Origin: Thermocaproicibacter sp002410755
Lineage (GTDB): Bacteria; Bacillota; Clostridia; Oscillospirales; Acutalibacteraceae
Reading direction: 5' to 3'
Assembly: GCA_036839715.1 (NCBI GenBank)
Contig: DAITDU010000004.1
Span: 18,519 to 82,518, forward strand
Length of the DNA stretch: 64,000 nt
Shown: positions 42,901-52,689 of the stretch, one piece after another
Position numbering within the stretch: position 1 is the first letter of the stretch
Layout: each line of letters starts with the position of its first letter
Notes under the pieces: model-generated
Databases searched by the model: none
Seen by the model: only the letters and a program-made list of their open reading frames with translations
What the model was told of the DNA's origin: nothing
Made by a program: the position numbers and the translations under genes

Positions 42901-45693
42901 TTATCTCAACACCGCTGCACAGCGCGCACAGATATCCGGGTGCTCCGGATCACTGCCGACTGTGTGGCTGTAGCTCCAGCAACGGGCACATTTTTTGCCT
43001 TCCGCATGGGAAACCGTAATGGAAAGTTCCGGCAAAGTTTCACCCTTGCAGGCGCCGGCTTCATCCTCAAGGACTTCAGCCTGGGAAACAATCAGTACGG
43101 CTGGCAGTTCTTTCTCTGCCGACTTGACAAAATGGTAAAGATCTCCTGTGCAATGGAGGGATACCTTTGCGTCGAGTGAGGAGCCAATGACTTTATCAGC
43201 ACGGGCCAGTTCCAGCGCCTTTTTCACATCATCACGGATTTGATGGATTTTATCCCAATGCGCAACGAATTCTTCATCGGCGCTGACCTTGACCGGTTCC
43301 GGCATATCGTTATAAATTACATGTTCCGCATTCTCTCCCCTGCGGTGCTTCATGCTGCGCCAGATCTCGTCGGAAGTAAAGGCAAGGATTGGTGAAACAA
43401 GGCGCGTCATGCCGTCGAGGATAAGATACATGGCAGTCTGTGCCGCGCGGCGGGTTGCACTTTCCGGTTTTTCAACATAAAGCCTGTCCTTCAGCACATC
43501 AAGATAGAAGTTGGAAAGATCCACAACGCAGAAATTATGAATGGCATGGAATGCTTCATGGAACTCATAGGTGCGGTATCCCTTCTGCGTTTCCGCAATC
43601 AGCAGGTTGAAGCGGTGCAGTGCCCAGCGGTCGATTGGCTCAAGTTTTTCAAGCGGAACCATATCGGTATTCGGATTGAAGTCTGAAAGATTGCCCAGGA
43701 TAAACCGTGCAGTATTGCGGATTTTGCGGTAGGCATCGGAAAGCTGCTTCAGGATTTTCGGAGATATGCGGATATCCGCATGATAGTCAGCAGAAGCAAC
43801 CCAAAGGCGGAGAATATCCGCACCATACCTGCTGATTATTTCGACAGGATCGATTCCGTTGCCCAGCGACTTTGACATCTTGCGCCCCTTGCCGTCGACA
43901 ACCCAGCCATGGGTAACAACCGTGCGGTATGGCGCTTTGCCGCGCCATGCAACGGCGGTCAACAGAGAGGACTGGAACCATCCGCGGTACTGGTCTGCAC
44001 CTTCAAGGTACATATCGGCAGGCCAGTGGAGCTCCGGGCGCTGGTCGGCAACAGCCGCATGGCTGCATCCGGAATCAAACCAGACGTCCATAATGTCATG
44101 TTCCTGCGTGAACTCTGTGCAGCCGCACTTCGGGCACTTTGTCCCTGCCGGCAGGATTTCCTTCGCGGTCATGGTGTACCAGGCATCGGAACCTTCCCTT
44201 GCAAACAGGCGCGAAACCGCCTCCATTGCGTCTTTGGAAATCAGCGGTTCACCGCAGTCTTTGCAGTAGAAAATCGGGATTGGCACACCCCAGCGGCGCT
44301 GGCGTGAAATGCACCAGTCGCTGCGCTCACGCACCATGGAGGTAATACGGTCGCGGCCCCAGGCCGGCACCCATTCTACCTTGTTGATTTCCTCAACCGC
44401 CTTATCCTTGATTGCATCCACAGAGCAAAACCACTGTTTGGTCGCACGGAACAGCACAGGCTTTTTGCAGCGCCAACAATGGGGATACTGGTGGGTAATA
44501 TGCTTCACGGCAAACAGCGCGCCAATCTCATCGAGATACTGGAGGATTGCCTTGTTTGCCTCGGATGTCGTCATACCTGCAAAGCGGCTTCCGGCCTCTT
44601 CGGTCATGCGCCCATGCGCATCGACAGGCACAAGGATCGGCAGCTCCGGGTAATGGTCGTGGCAGACCTGATAGTCATCAATACCATGTCCCGGGGCAGT
44701 ATGGACGCACCCGGTGCCGCTGTCCAACGTGACATGGCTCCCAAGAATGACAAGGGACTTCCGGTCAAGGAACGGATGCGCTGTTTCTATGCGCTCCAGC
44801 TCTGCGCCTTTAAAGGTTGCAACGACTTTATAGTCGGTTTTTCCGGCAACGCGCATGGCGTCCTCATAAAGTGCTGACGCCATCACATAGTATTCTTCTC
44901 CACACTGAATCAGAGAATACTCAAAATCCGGACCAAGGCAAATGGCAACATTTGCAGGGATTGTCCAGGTTGTTGTTGTCCAAATGATGAAGAACACTTT
45001 AGCCGGGTCAATGCCTTTTGCGGAAAATATACCTTTATCATCGGTGACACGGAACTTTACATAAATAGAATCACAGGGATCTTCACTGTATTCGATTTCC
45101 GCCTCGGCAAGCGCCGTTTCACAGCATGGGCACCAGTAAACCGGTTTTAGGCCCCGGTAAATCAGGCCCTTCTGGGCCATATCCGAAAAAATCTCAATTT
45201 GCTTTGCCTCAAAATCATGTGTCAGGGTAATATAAGGATGCGCCCAGTCGCCAATACCGCCGAGCCGCATGAATTCCTTCCTCTGGTCATTGAGGTAACC
45301 GAGGGCAAATTCACGGCAGATACGGCGCAACTCAACATCCGAAATTGTCGTAGAGTTGCCGACGCCCGCCTTTTTGCGTGCTTTCAGTTCCGTAGGCAGG
45401 CCGTGCGTATCCCATCCGGGCACATAGGGAGCTTTGAATCCAGACATGTTTTTATAGCGGACGATAATATCCTTCAGCACTTTGTTGAGGGCGGTTCCCA
45501 GGTGGATATCCCCGTTTGCATACGGCGGGCCGTCATGAAGGACATAGACCGGCTTGCCTTCATTGCGCTTCATCACATTTTCGTAAAGTTTGTCTTCCTG
45601 CCAGTTCTTCAGCATTTCCGGTTCGCGCTTTGGCAGGCCAGCCTGCATGGGGAAGTCGGTCTTCGGCAGATTCAGGGTGCTTTTATAATCCAT
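42901..45693 (-). CDS. ileS: Isoleucine-tRNA ligase
   Basis: 930 residues. Class I signatures: HLGTALNK in the HIGH region (about 66) and KMSKS in the C-terminal half; a CP1 editing domain between them; anticodon-binding domain; and a C-terminal zinc site with two CxxC pairs (CARC and CARC). Unlike pheST it has no T-box: only 46 bases separate it from divIVA. Confidence 0.98.
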   Translation of the reverse strand: MDYKSTLNLPKTDFPMQAGLPKREPEMLKNWQEDKLYENVMKRNEGKPVYVLHDGPPYANGDIHLGTALNKVLKDIIVRYKNMSGFKAPYVPGWDTHGLPTELKARKKAGVGNSTTISDVELRRICREFALGYLNDQRKEFMRLGGIGDWAHPYITLTHDFEAKQIEIFSDMAQKGLIYRGLKPVYWCPCCETALAEAEIEYSEDPCDSIYVKFRVTDDKGIFSAKGIDPAKVFFIIWTTTTWTIPANVAICLGPDFEYSLIQCGEEYYVMASALYEDAMRVAGKTDYKVVATFKGAELERIETAHPFLDRKSLVILGSHVTLDSGTGCVHTAPGHGIDDYQVCHDHYPELPILVPVDAHGRMTEEAGSRFAGMTTSEANKAILQYLDEIGALFAVKHITHQYPHCWRCKKPVLFRATKQWFCSVDAIKDKAVEEINKVEWVPAWGRDRITSMVRERSDWCISRQRRWGVPIPIFYCKDCGEPLISKDAMEAVSRLFAREGSDAWYTMTAKEILPAGTKCPKCGCTEFTQEHDIMDVWFDSGCSHAAVADQRPELHWPADMYLEGADQYRGWFQSSLLTAVAWRGKAPYRTVVTHGWVVDGKGRKMSKSLGNGIDPVEIISRYGADILRLWVASADYHADIRISPKILKQLSDAYRKIRNTARFILGNLSDFNPNTDMVPLEKLEPIDRWALHRFNLLIAETQKGYRTYEFHEAFHAIHNFCVVDLSNFYLDVLKDRLYVEKPESATRRAAQTAMYLILDGMTRLVSPILAFTSDEIWRSMKHRRGENAEHVIYNDMPEPVKVSADEEFVAHWDKIHQIRDDVKKALELARADKVIGSSLDAKVSLHCTGDLYHFVKSAEKELPAVLIVSQAEVLEDEAGACKGETLPELSITVSHAEGKKCARCWSYSHTVGSDPEHPDICARCAAVLR

Positions 45694-45739
45694 CGGTTAT
45701 TACTCTCCTCTTCTTGGTGCTGTCCTCTTATATGGCAGA

Positions 45740-46459
45740 TCAATCTTCAAAATTAGAAATTTCTACAGAAAAAGATGGCTCTTTCGGCTGTGTTTCCGGA
45801 GCAGGAGAAACAACAGCGGCAGGCTGCTGATCCTGCTGCACGGTGGCCTTCCCCGTAGGTTCCGGCTCCGGTTTTGAAACAGGTTTCTCTTCTTTTTTGG
45901 CAGGTACTGGTTCCGGCTTTAAGGCAGGTTCTGCTTCTTTGGGGGCAGGCTCCGGCTCAGATGGCTTGCTGTAAGTGGGCAGGGCTCCGATGAGCATAAG
46001 GTGCTCCCTGTAAAGGCTCATCAACTTTGAGCGGAAATCGGAAACCTGTTTTTGAATTGTCTCATACTCTTTCTTTTTGTCCGCAATCTGATGGTCGGCG
46101 TCGGAAACGATATGTTCAGCCTTAAGGTCTGCATCCTTTACAATAATTTCCGCCTTATGGCGTGCTTCACGCACCGACGCTTCACCGAGTTTCTGTGCAC
46201 TAATCAGTGCATTTTTGATTTCATCTTCCTGGCTGCGATATTCTTCAATTTTGGACGCCAGTATCTTCAGTTTTTCAGCGCTTTGCTGATTTTCGGATTT
46301 CAGGTGCTCAATCTGCTCTTCCTGGGAAGAGTTCCGTTTCAGCAGCTCGTCATAGGATTCCTTGACCTTATCGACAAATGATTCCACGTCATCCGCACGG
46401 TATCCGGAAAAGCCGGATTTACGGAAGCCAACGTTAATAATGTCATTAAGAGTAAGCAT
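45740..46459 (-). CDS. divIVA: DivIVA-domain cell division protein
   Basis: 239 residues from the ATG at 46459 (GGGGTG upstream). N-terminal DivIVA domain with the membrane-binding GFSGYRADDVESFVD loop, a long coiled coil (about 25-165), and a low-complexity Pro/Glu/Lys tail. It marks curved membrane at septa and poles. Located next to ylmH and sepF as in many Firmicutes. Confidence 0.9.
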   Translation of the reverse strand: MLTLNDIINVGFRKSGFSGYRADDVESFVDKVKESYDELLKRNSSQEEQIEHLKSENQQSAEKLKILASKIEEYRSQEDEIKNALISAQKLGEASVREARHKAEIIVKDADLKAEHIVSDADHQIADKKKEYETIQKQVSDFRSKLMSLYREHLMLIGALPTYSKPSEPEPAPKEAEPALKPEPVPAKKEEKPVSKPEPEPTGKATVQQDQQPAAVVSPAPETQPKEPSFSVEISNFED

Positions 46460-46492
46460 ACTCTTCACCCCGCTGTTTATTCTCATTAAAAA

Positions 46493-47254
46493 TCAGATGT
46501 ATTTTCTTCCTGCCACACTAAGCCTTCCCTTTTTGGTTGGCGGTCCGAGGCGGTCGATTGCAAACCTGCCTTCCCCGCGCACAGAGAGAATATCCCCCTC
46601 CCGCACTTCTGCCGAAGGGGAAATGACCGGTTCATGGTTGAGCTGCACCATTTGGGAGCGGACAAGGCCCGCGGCTTTTTCCCTGCTTGTTTTCACTGCA
46701 GCGGCAACAAGGCAGTCCAGCCGTGCAGAAGCAACGACTGCGGAAAAATCGGCAAAGCGATGCGCAGCAGGAAGCGGTTCTGAAAAGCCCAAGGCAATGC
46801 GCACCCCCGCCCCGCCGACCTTTTTGACCTGCGTGCAGAGAAACTGCGCAATCTCAGTGCGGCAGAAAACCACGGCACATCCCTCTTCCACAAGGATATC
46901 CCCAAGGGAAGACCGCTCAATTCCCGCATGGAGCAACGCACCTAAAAAGTCACGGTGTGTCAGACGGTCCTGGCAGCGGAACGAGGCTGTCAGCCCCGCG
47001 ACCGGGAAGCTGTCCGGTTCAGGCGTATAAAAATCAGGGAACGCGCCCATGACGACGCGCTCCGCTTCCGGAAATCCGCCCCAAAACATCACATGCTCCC
47101 GCTCCCCGCGGCCGAGGAGCGTTTCAGCCTGCTTCGCCCCGCATTCGTCGAGAAAACCGACAAAGCGAGGTCGACCGCCGTTCCGGGCAAGGCGGACAGC
47201 ATCGGCAACGCGTGCTTCCAACAGGCTGCCCGGCCCGGTGTCATGGCTTGCCAT
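46493..47254 (-). CDS. ylmH: S4-domain RNA-binding protein YlmH
   Basis: 253 residues. An N-terminal YlmH domain, then an S4 domain at about 185-245 (SPSAEVREGDILSVRG). YlmH homologues act on stalled 50S subunits, similarly to RqcP. Its ATG overlaps the sepF stop (TAATG), so translation is coupled. Confidence 0.93.
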   Translation of the reverse strand: MASHDTGPGSLLEARVADAVRLARNGGRPRFVGFLDECGAKQAETLLGRGEREHVMFWGGFPEAERVVMGAFPDFYTPEPDSFPVAGLTASFRCQDRLTHRDFLGALLHAGIERSSLGDILVEEGCAVVFCRTEIAQFLCTQVKKVGGAGVRIALGFSEPLPAAHRFADFSAVVASARLDCLVAAAVKTSREKAAGLVRSQMVQLNHEPVISPSAEVREGDILSVRGEGRFAIDRLGPPTKKGRLSVAGRKYI

Positions 47255-47745
47255 TAAAAGTAGACGCCGTTATTTTCCAGCTCGTCCATCACGTCTTCAC
47301 CGGTAAGGTCAACATTATATGGTGTAATGATGAAAGTACTTGTTGCAACACGCTTAATCTTCCCGCCGTTCGCATATGCCACGCCGCTCAGAAAATCAAC
47401 AATTCTGCGGGAAATATCCTTATTGGTATTTTCAAGGTTCAGGACAACCGTGTGCATCTTAAGAAGCTCATCTGCTATATTGCAGGTCTCTTCGCCAAAG
47501 CGCTCCGGTTTAAACAAAACGACCTGAAGCTGAGCCGTCGCATGAATATTGACCACTTTATTGCTTGAACTCACCGGCTGGATTCTTCTGCCGGATTCGT
47601 GCTTGGATGCTTCCGGCTCCACACTTCTGCCCTGCTCTACAGGGGCATCAGCATTTTGCTCTCCCTCATCCGTATAGTCTTCCTCTTCATATTCGTCCTC
47701 CGGCGGATTCCACATGTCCTTGAATTTTTCGACAAATCCTGCCAT
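47254..47745 (-). CDS. sepF: Cell division protein SepF
   Basis: 163 residues. N-terminal amphipathic membrane anchor (MAGFVEKFKDMW), an acidic Glu/Asp linker (about 15-70), and the C-terminal ring-forming domain with the LLKMHTVVLNLEN and RRIVDFLSG motifs. Bundles FtsZ filaments at the membrane. ATG with GAGGG six bases before. Confidence 0.96.
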   Translation of the reverse strand: MAGFVEKFKDMWNPPEDEYEEEDYTDEGEQNADAPVEQGRSVEPEASKHESGRRIQPVSSSNKVVNIHATAQLQVVLFKPERFGEETCNIADELLKMHTVVLNLENTNKDISRRIVDFLSGVAYANGGKIKRVATSTFIITPYNVDLTGEDVMDELENNGVYF

Positions 47746-47765
47746 AAAAAGCCCTCCAGTTCTTT

Positions 47766-48512
47766 TTAAATATTTTTATTGTAATTGCGGGGACCATAAA
47801 GCGCCGTCCCAATTCTGACCAAGTTCGCTCCTGCCCGGATAGCCAGCGGATAATCCGCCGACATACCCATGGAAAGGTAGTCCATAGCTACATTATCCAT
47901 TTTTTTGCTCTTTGTGTCAATAAAATATTTGTTCATTTGTAAGAAATAATTTATTGTTTCCGCTTCCGGAGCGCCCGCCGGGGGAATTGCCATCAGGCCG
48001 CGGATTTTTATGGCAGGCATCGCGGCAACTCCCTCGAGCAGTTCCGGCAGCTCTTCCGGCAGGATACCGGACTTATTCGGTTCACGGCCAATGTTCACTT
48101 CCAGCAGCACATCTGTTGTCACGCCATTTTTTACGCTGAGGCGTGAAACCTCATTTGCAAGCTTCATACTGTCCACAGACTCAATCATTGCCACCTTGCC
48201 AATCAGGTATTTTACCTTATTGACCTGAAGATGGCCAATAAAATGGAGCTTGCACCGGCTGAGAAGATAGCTGTCGTATTTTGAAGTCAGCTCCTGCACC
48301 CGGTTTTCACCGATATGGTCCACACCGAGTTCAATGCTCCGGTTAATGACTTCAACCGGCACGGTTTTCGTTGCAGCAAGCAGCGTGATACTCTCCGGTT
48401 TCCGTCCGGATTGAACTGCCGCTTCCGCCATGTTTTCCCGAATTACCTTCAGGTTTTCGGCAACGTCGGCAAAGCGCTGCTCCAGCTCCTCACTTGACAA
48501 CTTTTCCATCAT
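47766..48512 (-). CDS. ylmE: YggS/YlmE-family PLP homeostasis protein
   Basis: 248 residues. TIM-barrel PLP-binding fold with the Lys in LLAATKTVP and the IGENRVQEL and MGMSADYPLAIRAGA motifs. Controls pyridoxal phosphate and amino acid pools without known catalysis. It overlaps the HlyD-like gene by 23 bases and precedes sepF, the usual ylmE-sepF order. Confidence 0.95.
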   Translation of the reverse strand: MMEKLSSEELEQRFADVAENLKVIRENMAEAAVQSGRKPESITLLAATKTVPVEVINRSIELGVDHIGENRVQELTSKYDSYLLSRCKLHFIGHLQVNKVKYLIGKVAMIESVDSMKLANEVSRLSVKNGVTTDVLLEVNIGREPNKSGILPEELPELLEGVAAMPAIKIRGLMAIPPAGAPEAETINYFLQMNKYFIDTKSKKMDNVAMDYLSMGMSADYPLAIRAGANLVRIGTALYGPRNYNKNI

Positions 48513-49782
48513 AGAGATCGGTCCCTTCCACAACAACTTCATCATAGAGTTTTACAGTCTCATCGGTCATCAGGCTGCCCTCTGTCGGCTTCGCCTGACA
48601 GATTACATAGCTGTCCGTGCTGAACAGCGGTACAATCTGGCGGAAATTGATTTGGCTGCCATGCATCACATAAACACCTTCCACTTCTTTTTTTACGGTG
48701 GATTTCTTTCCATTTTTGTCCGCAACGGTTTTTTGCAGGGTTTCATAGTGAATTGTTTTTTTGCTTACCCGCAGCCCTGTATACTCTTGAAGGCTGATAT
48801 CTGCCGTTTCGCACCGGATCCCCGCAAGGGCAGAGTTCATCTCGTCACAGCAAAGGACGACGGCTGCTTCGCCGTTCGCCTCCGACTGGTTAACTGCCTC
48901 TACAGACGCCTTAATCGGAGTACCAGAAACAAACGGAAAGCGGACAGAAACGATTCCGTCCGAATCATTTTTAAAGCCTGCAAGCTGGTCGTAGGGAACA
49001 ATACAGACAAGGTACCAGTTAAAATTATCGTCAATTTTTCCGACTGTCCCGGGAACAGGCGCCTGCTTAAAGTTCTGGAGCGAGCGAATCTGGCTACAGG
49101 TGATAGCCGTAATCTTGGAAATATCGAAGGCATCTTCCATTCCGTCAGTATCCTGGATAAAATATCCGGCGGCCGGGGACGTAACCGAACCAGTCGGTTT
49201 GCCTGCCTTGGAGGCAAACGCTTCACGCTGCGCCTTGAGCGTATCAATACGGGTGTTAAAATTTTTCACTTTACCCGTGGCAATCTGTTTTTCGTTCATC
49301 AGATTAAGGATATCCCCTTTTCCGGAAAAAGCTTCTGTCAGGTTTCCGGAACGGATACCGCTCAGGATTGATGCAGCCTGGGAAAGGATCCGCTCGTTTG
49401 CAGTGTCTGTATTAAAGGAATAAGTACTGCCCGGCTGCTGAAGATTCTGGAGCTGAGTAATAGCACTGTCCGTATCTTCCAGTTCATGCTGGGCGGTAAT
49501 CTGGGATTCGTTCGCATAAATCTTCGCAATTACGCCGTCCTTACAGACTTTATCGCCGGAAGAAACGATATAATCCACTGCACCGGCCGCCGGAGCCTTC
49601 AGGAGTGTTTCGTTCCGAAGAGCCACAACGGAAGCCTGTACGGAATTGGAGGCCGTGTAATACTCCACTGTTTCTGTCTGGACTTCCGTATGCTTGGAAT
49701 GGTAGACCTGATATCCGACATAAAGCAGAAGAAGAATTGCCAGGATACCGGGCATCACACGATTCAACGCCCTGTCCTTCAC
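48490..49782 (-). CDS. HlyD-like membrane-anchored adaptor, unknown role
   Basis: About 430 residues. A short cytosolic start, one membrane segment (about 10-27), then a biotinyl/lipoyl-like hairpin (LRNETLLKAPAAGAVDYIVSSGD), coiled-coil arms (about 85-190) and a beta-barrel domain. It looks like a membrane-fusion (HlyD_2-type) protein, but no transporter gene is adjacent. Its GTG start overlaps the miaA stop (GTGA) and the next gene is yggS, so it is embedded in the division/tRNA-modification run, where relatives also occur in other Clostridia. Possibly a sporulation or envelope factor. Confidence 0.75.
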   Translation of the reverse strand: MKDRALNRVMPGILAILLLLYVGYQVYHSKHTEVQTETVEYYTASNSVQASVVALRNETLLKAPAAGAVDYIVSSGDKVCKDGVIAKIYANESQITAQHELEDTDSAITQLQNLQQPGSTYSFNTDTANERILSQAASILSGIRSGNLTEAFSGKGDILNLMNEKQIATGKVKNFNTRIDTLKAQREAFASKAGKPTGSVTSPAAGYFIQDTDGMEDAFDISKITAITCSQIRSLQNFKQAPVPGTVGKIDDNFNWYLVCIVPYDQLAGFKNDSDGIVSVRFPFVSGTPIKASVEAVNQSEANGEAAVVLCCDEMNSALAGIRCETADISLQEYTGLRVSKKTIHYETLQKTVADKNGKKSTVKKEVEGVYVMHGSQINFRQIVPLFSTDSYVICQAKPTEGSLMTDETVKLYDEVVVEGTDLYDGKVVK

Positions 49783-50723
49783 AGGTCCCACCCCTTTTCT
49801 GCTAAAACCCCGCAGGCCTGCCGGAAGAGTTCCGATTCCGTGCATTCATCGACAAAGAGCCAGTGAATCTGCCGGTCCCGCCGGAACCATGTAAGCTGTC
49901 GCTTTGCATAGCGGCGGCTGTTGCGCTTGACTGCCTCCACAGCATCGGCAAGCGGGCATTCGCCGCGAAAATATGGAAAGAACTCTTTGTAGCCAATTGC
50001 CTGGGAAGCCGTTTCGGCATGCTCCATATGGTATACGCATTCCGCCTCTGCGGGGAGACCGTCCGACACCATCCGATCAACACGGCGGTCAATCGCTTCA
50101 TATAGCCTTGCGCGGTCCCGGAAAGCAAGGCCAATCACGGCGGTATCGTAAGGCGGCGGGTTATCCCGCGAGTGCTTCTGTCGCTCTGACATTGTGACGC
50201 CGGAAAGGCGGTATACCTCAATGGCGCGAACGACGCGGCCAATATTGTTTGGATGGATATGGGCGGCGGATTCCGGATCAAAAGAGCAGAGCTCATCCCA
50301 GAGCGCCTGCGGGCCTTCCTGCTCTGCTTTCTGCCGCAGTTCTGCACGCAGCCTGCTGCTGCCTTCTTCCGGCGAAAACGACACGCCGGAAAGCAGGGAG
50401 CGGACATAAAGCCCTGTCCCGCCCGTGACGATTGGCAGTTTCCCGCGCGCTGAAATATCCCGGATTTTTCCGGAAGCAAGCTTTACATAATCCGCGACAC
50501 TGAACGGTTCTTCCGGGTTAAGAAAGCCGATAAGATGGTGCGGCACCCCCCGCATCTCTTCCTGCGACGGCTGTGCAGTGCCAATGGAAAGCCCTCGGTA
50601 GACCTGCATGGAGTCTGCCGAAACGACTTCTCCGCCGCAGCGGAGAGCAAGGCTGACAGCAAGCCGGGTTTTCCCGACAGCCGTCGGCCCGACGACAGCA
50701 GCAACCCGCAGTTTTTCCATCAT
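49779..50723 (-). CDS. miaA: tRNA dimethylallyltransferase
   Basis: 314 residues. P-loop GPTAVGKT, SADSMQVYRG and the tRNA-recognition region near IGYKEFFPY. Adds the isopentenyl group to A37 of tRNAs reading codons that begin with U; MiaB in this run then thiomethylates it. Overlaps the mutL stop by 4 bases. Confidence 0.97.
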   Translation of the reverse strand: MMEKLRVAAVVGPTAVGKTRLAVSLALRCGGEVVSADSMQVYRGLSIGTAQPSQEEMRGVPHHLIGFLNPEEPFSVADYVKLASGKIRDISARGKLPIVTGGTGLYVRSLLSGVSFSPEEGSSRLRAELRQKAEQEGPQALWDELCSFDPESAAHIHPNNIGRVVRAIEVYRLSGVTMSERQKHSRDNPPPYDTAVIGLAFRDRARLYEAIDRRVDRMVSDGLPAEAECVYHMEHAETASQAIGYKEFFPYFRGECPLADAVEAVKRNSRRYAKRQLTWFRRDRQIHWLFVDECTESELFRQACGVLAEKGWDL

Positions 50724-52630
50724 GGGATCCTCCCGAACTTCTTTTCCAATGCCTTGCGTGGAAGCAGGAAAAAGACCGGGCGGCCATGCGGACAGTAGCG
50801 GACGTCCTCCTTTTCTACACGGTGGACAAGGTCGAGCAGCTCCCTCGGAGAAGCAGGGTCCCCAGCCTTAACGGCAGCACGGCAGGCAATATTGTGGTAG
50901 AGCCAGTCCACTTTTTCCGTTGTGAGATCCGTCTTGTTCGCGGCAAGGTAGCCCGCGATTTCCATGACAGCCTCCGCAACGCCGCTCCCTCCGAGAACCA
51001 TCGGCGCACTGCGGACCAGCACGGTCCCGCTGCCGAAGTCTTCAATCTCAAAGCCTGCCCTGGCACAGGCATCAAGCGAATTCAGGACAGCGGAATACTC
51101 GTTTTTCGCAAGCGTTACGGAAACAGGTTCCAAAAGCATCTGGCGGTCGGCTTCGCCGCCTCGCGCTTTCAGCCGCTCATAAATCAGCCTCTCATGTGCA
51201 GCGTGCTTGTCGATAAAAACAAGGCTGCCGCCCCGCTCAAGAATGATATAAGTTCCAAATGCCTCGCCAATCAGACGTTCCGGTACTTCATCCTTTTCCG
51301 ACACAGGCTGCGGCGGAACTGCTTCCTGCACAGGCTCTTCCCCTAGGGCAGGAGGAACTGCGGCAGGCTTTCCCTCTTCCTCATCGTCACATTCAATGTC
51401 CGGTGCAGCAGGGGTTCCCCGGTACCAGGAGCTCCGGAACGGCGCTTCCCCGGCAGGGGCAGGAAGAGGCTCCGTCCCGACAGCCGGAGCAGGCATCCGA
51501 GCAGGTACCGGAGTGGGCGGCGCCGAAGGCCGGATAATCTGCGGTGCAGGTGCGGCAAAGTGTAGCTGTCTGCCACCGGATGCCTCCAAATGACGGGATA
51601 CCGGCGCAGCCGAATCAGAAAGTTTCAGCTCGCGGGGTGTATCATTCTTTCCGACTGCGGCTTTGACACCATGGTAAACTGCATCAAAGACGGGCTTTTC
51701 ATTGAGAAAACGCACTTCAATTTTCGCCGGGTGGACATTCACGTCTACTGTTTGCAGGGGAACTGTCAGATGCAGCACGCAGGCCGGCACTTTTCCAACC
51801 ATCAGCGTACCTTTGAACGCTTCTTCCAGCGCAACCATTGCCGTACGGCATTTTACATAGCGCCCATTGAGGAAAAAATTCTGCATGCTGCGGTTTGGCC
51901 TGGCAGAGGCAGGTTTGCTGACAAAGCCGGAAACTTTGACTCCGTTGAGCTCATAATCGACGGGAATCAGGCCGGATGTAAACTCTTTCCCAAAAACAGC
52001 ATAAATGGCGGACTTCAGTTTGCCGTCACCTGGAGTGTGAAGGGTTTCCTTTCCGTCCCGCACAAGGTGGATTGACACCTCCGGGTGGGCAAGGGCTTCT
52101 TTGTCCACGACAGCCGCAACCGCATTGCCTTCCGTCACATCTTTCTTCAGGAATTTCATGCGGGCGGGAGTGTTGTAAAACAGGTCGCGCACGACGATCG
52201 TCGTCCCGACAGCACAGCCCGCATCCTCACAGAGCTGCTCACCATCCCCGTCAATACCGTAACGTGTCCCGGCAAGCTCTTCTGCCGTGCGCGTCAACAT
52301 CTCAACATGTGCTACCGCCGCAACAGAGGCAAGCGCTTCACCACGGAAACCGAGTGTTGCAATGGCTGAGAGATCTTCCCGTCCAGAGATCTTGCTGGTA
52401 GCATGGCTCAGGAATGCAACAGGCACGTCCTCCCGCGCAATGCCGCAGCCGTTATCCGTCACACGCAGGAAAGTTGAGCCGCCGTTGCTGATTTCAACGG
52501 TCACGACCGAAGCACCTGCGTCAATGGAGTTCTCCGCAAGCTCCTTTGCAACGGATGCCGGCCTTTCCACTACTTCACCGGCTGCAATCAGGTCTGCAAT
52601 GGATTTATCCAGAACATTGATTTTCCCCAT
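50720..52630 (-). CDS. mutL: DNA mismatch repair protein MutL
   Basis: 636 residues. GHKL ATPase N-terminus (about 1-330; DAGASVVTVEI and DNGCGI), a Pro-rich linker (about 345-440), and C-terminal nuclease domain with DKHAAHERLIYE, ACRAAVKAGD and CPHGRP. These are the motifs of the endonuclease-active MutL type; the usual Gln of DQHA is Lys here. Works with MutS, encoded 59 bases upstream. Confidence 0.97.
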   Translation of the reverse strand: MGKINVLDKSIADLIAAGEVVERPASVAKELAENSIDAGASVVTVEISNGGSTFLRVTDNGCGIAREDVPVAFLSHATSKISGREDLSAIATLGFRGEALASVAAVAHVEMLTRTAEELAGTRYGIDGDGEQLCEDAGCAVGTTIVVRDLFYNTPARMKFLKKDVTEGNAVAAVVDKEALAHPEVSIHLVRDGKETLHTPGDGKLKSAIYAVFGKEFTSGLIPVDYELNGVKVSGFVSKPASARPNRSMQNFFLNGRYVKCRTAMVALEEAFKGTLMVGKVPACVLHLTVPLQTVDVNVHPAKIEVRFLNEKPVFDAVYHGVKAAVGKNDTPRELKLSDSAAPVSRHLEASGGRQLHFAAPAPQIIRPSAPPTPVPARMPAPAVGTEPLPAPAGEAPFRSSWYRGTPAAPDIECDDEEEGKPAAVPPALGEEPVQEAVPPQPVSEKDEVPERLIGEAFGTYIILERGGSLVFIDKHAAHERLIYERLKARGGEADRQMLLEPVSVTLAKNEYSAVLNSLDACARAGFEIEDFGSGTVLVRSAPMVLGGSGVAEAVMEIAGYLAANKTDLTTEKVDWLYHNIACRAAVKAGDPASPRELLDLVHRVEKEDVRYCPHGRPVFFLLPRKALEKKFGRIP

Positions 52631-52689
52631 GGCGCGCCTCCTTTTCCATCATCCGGTCCGCAAGCTCCGTTTTATTTCCGGTCAGGCAC

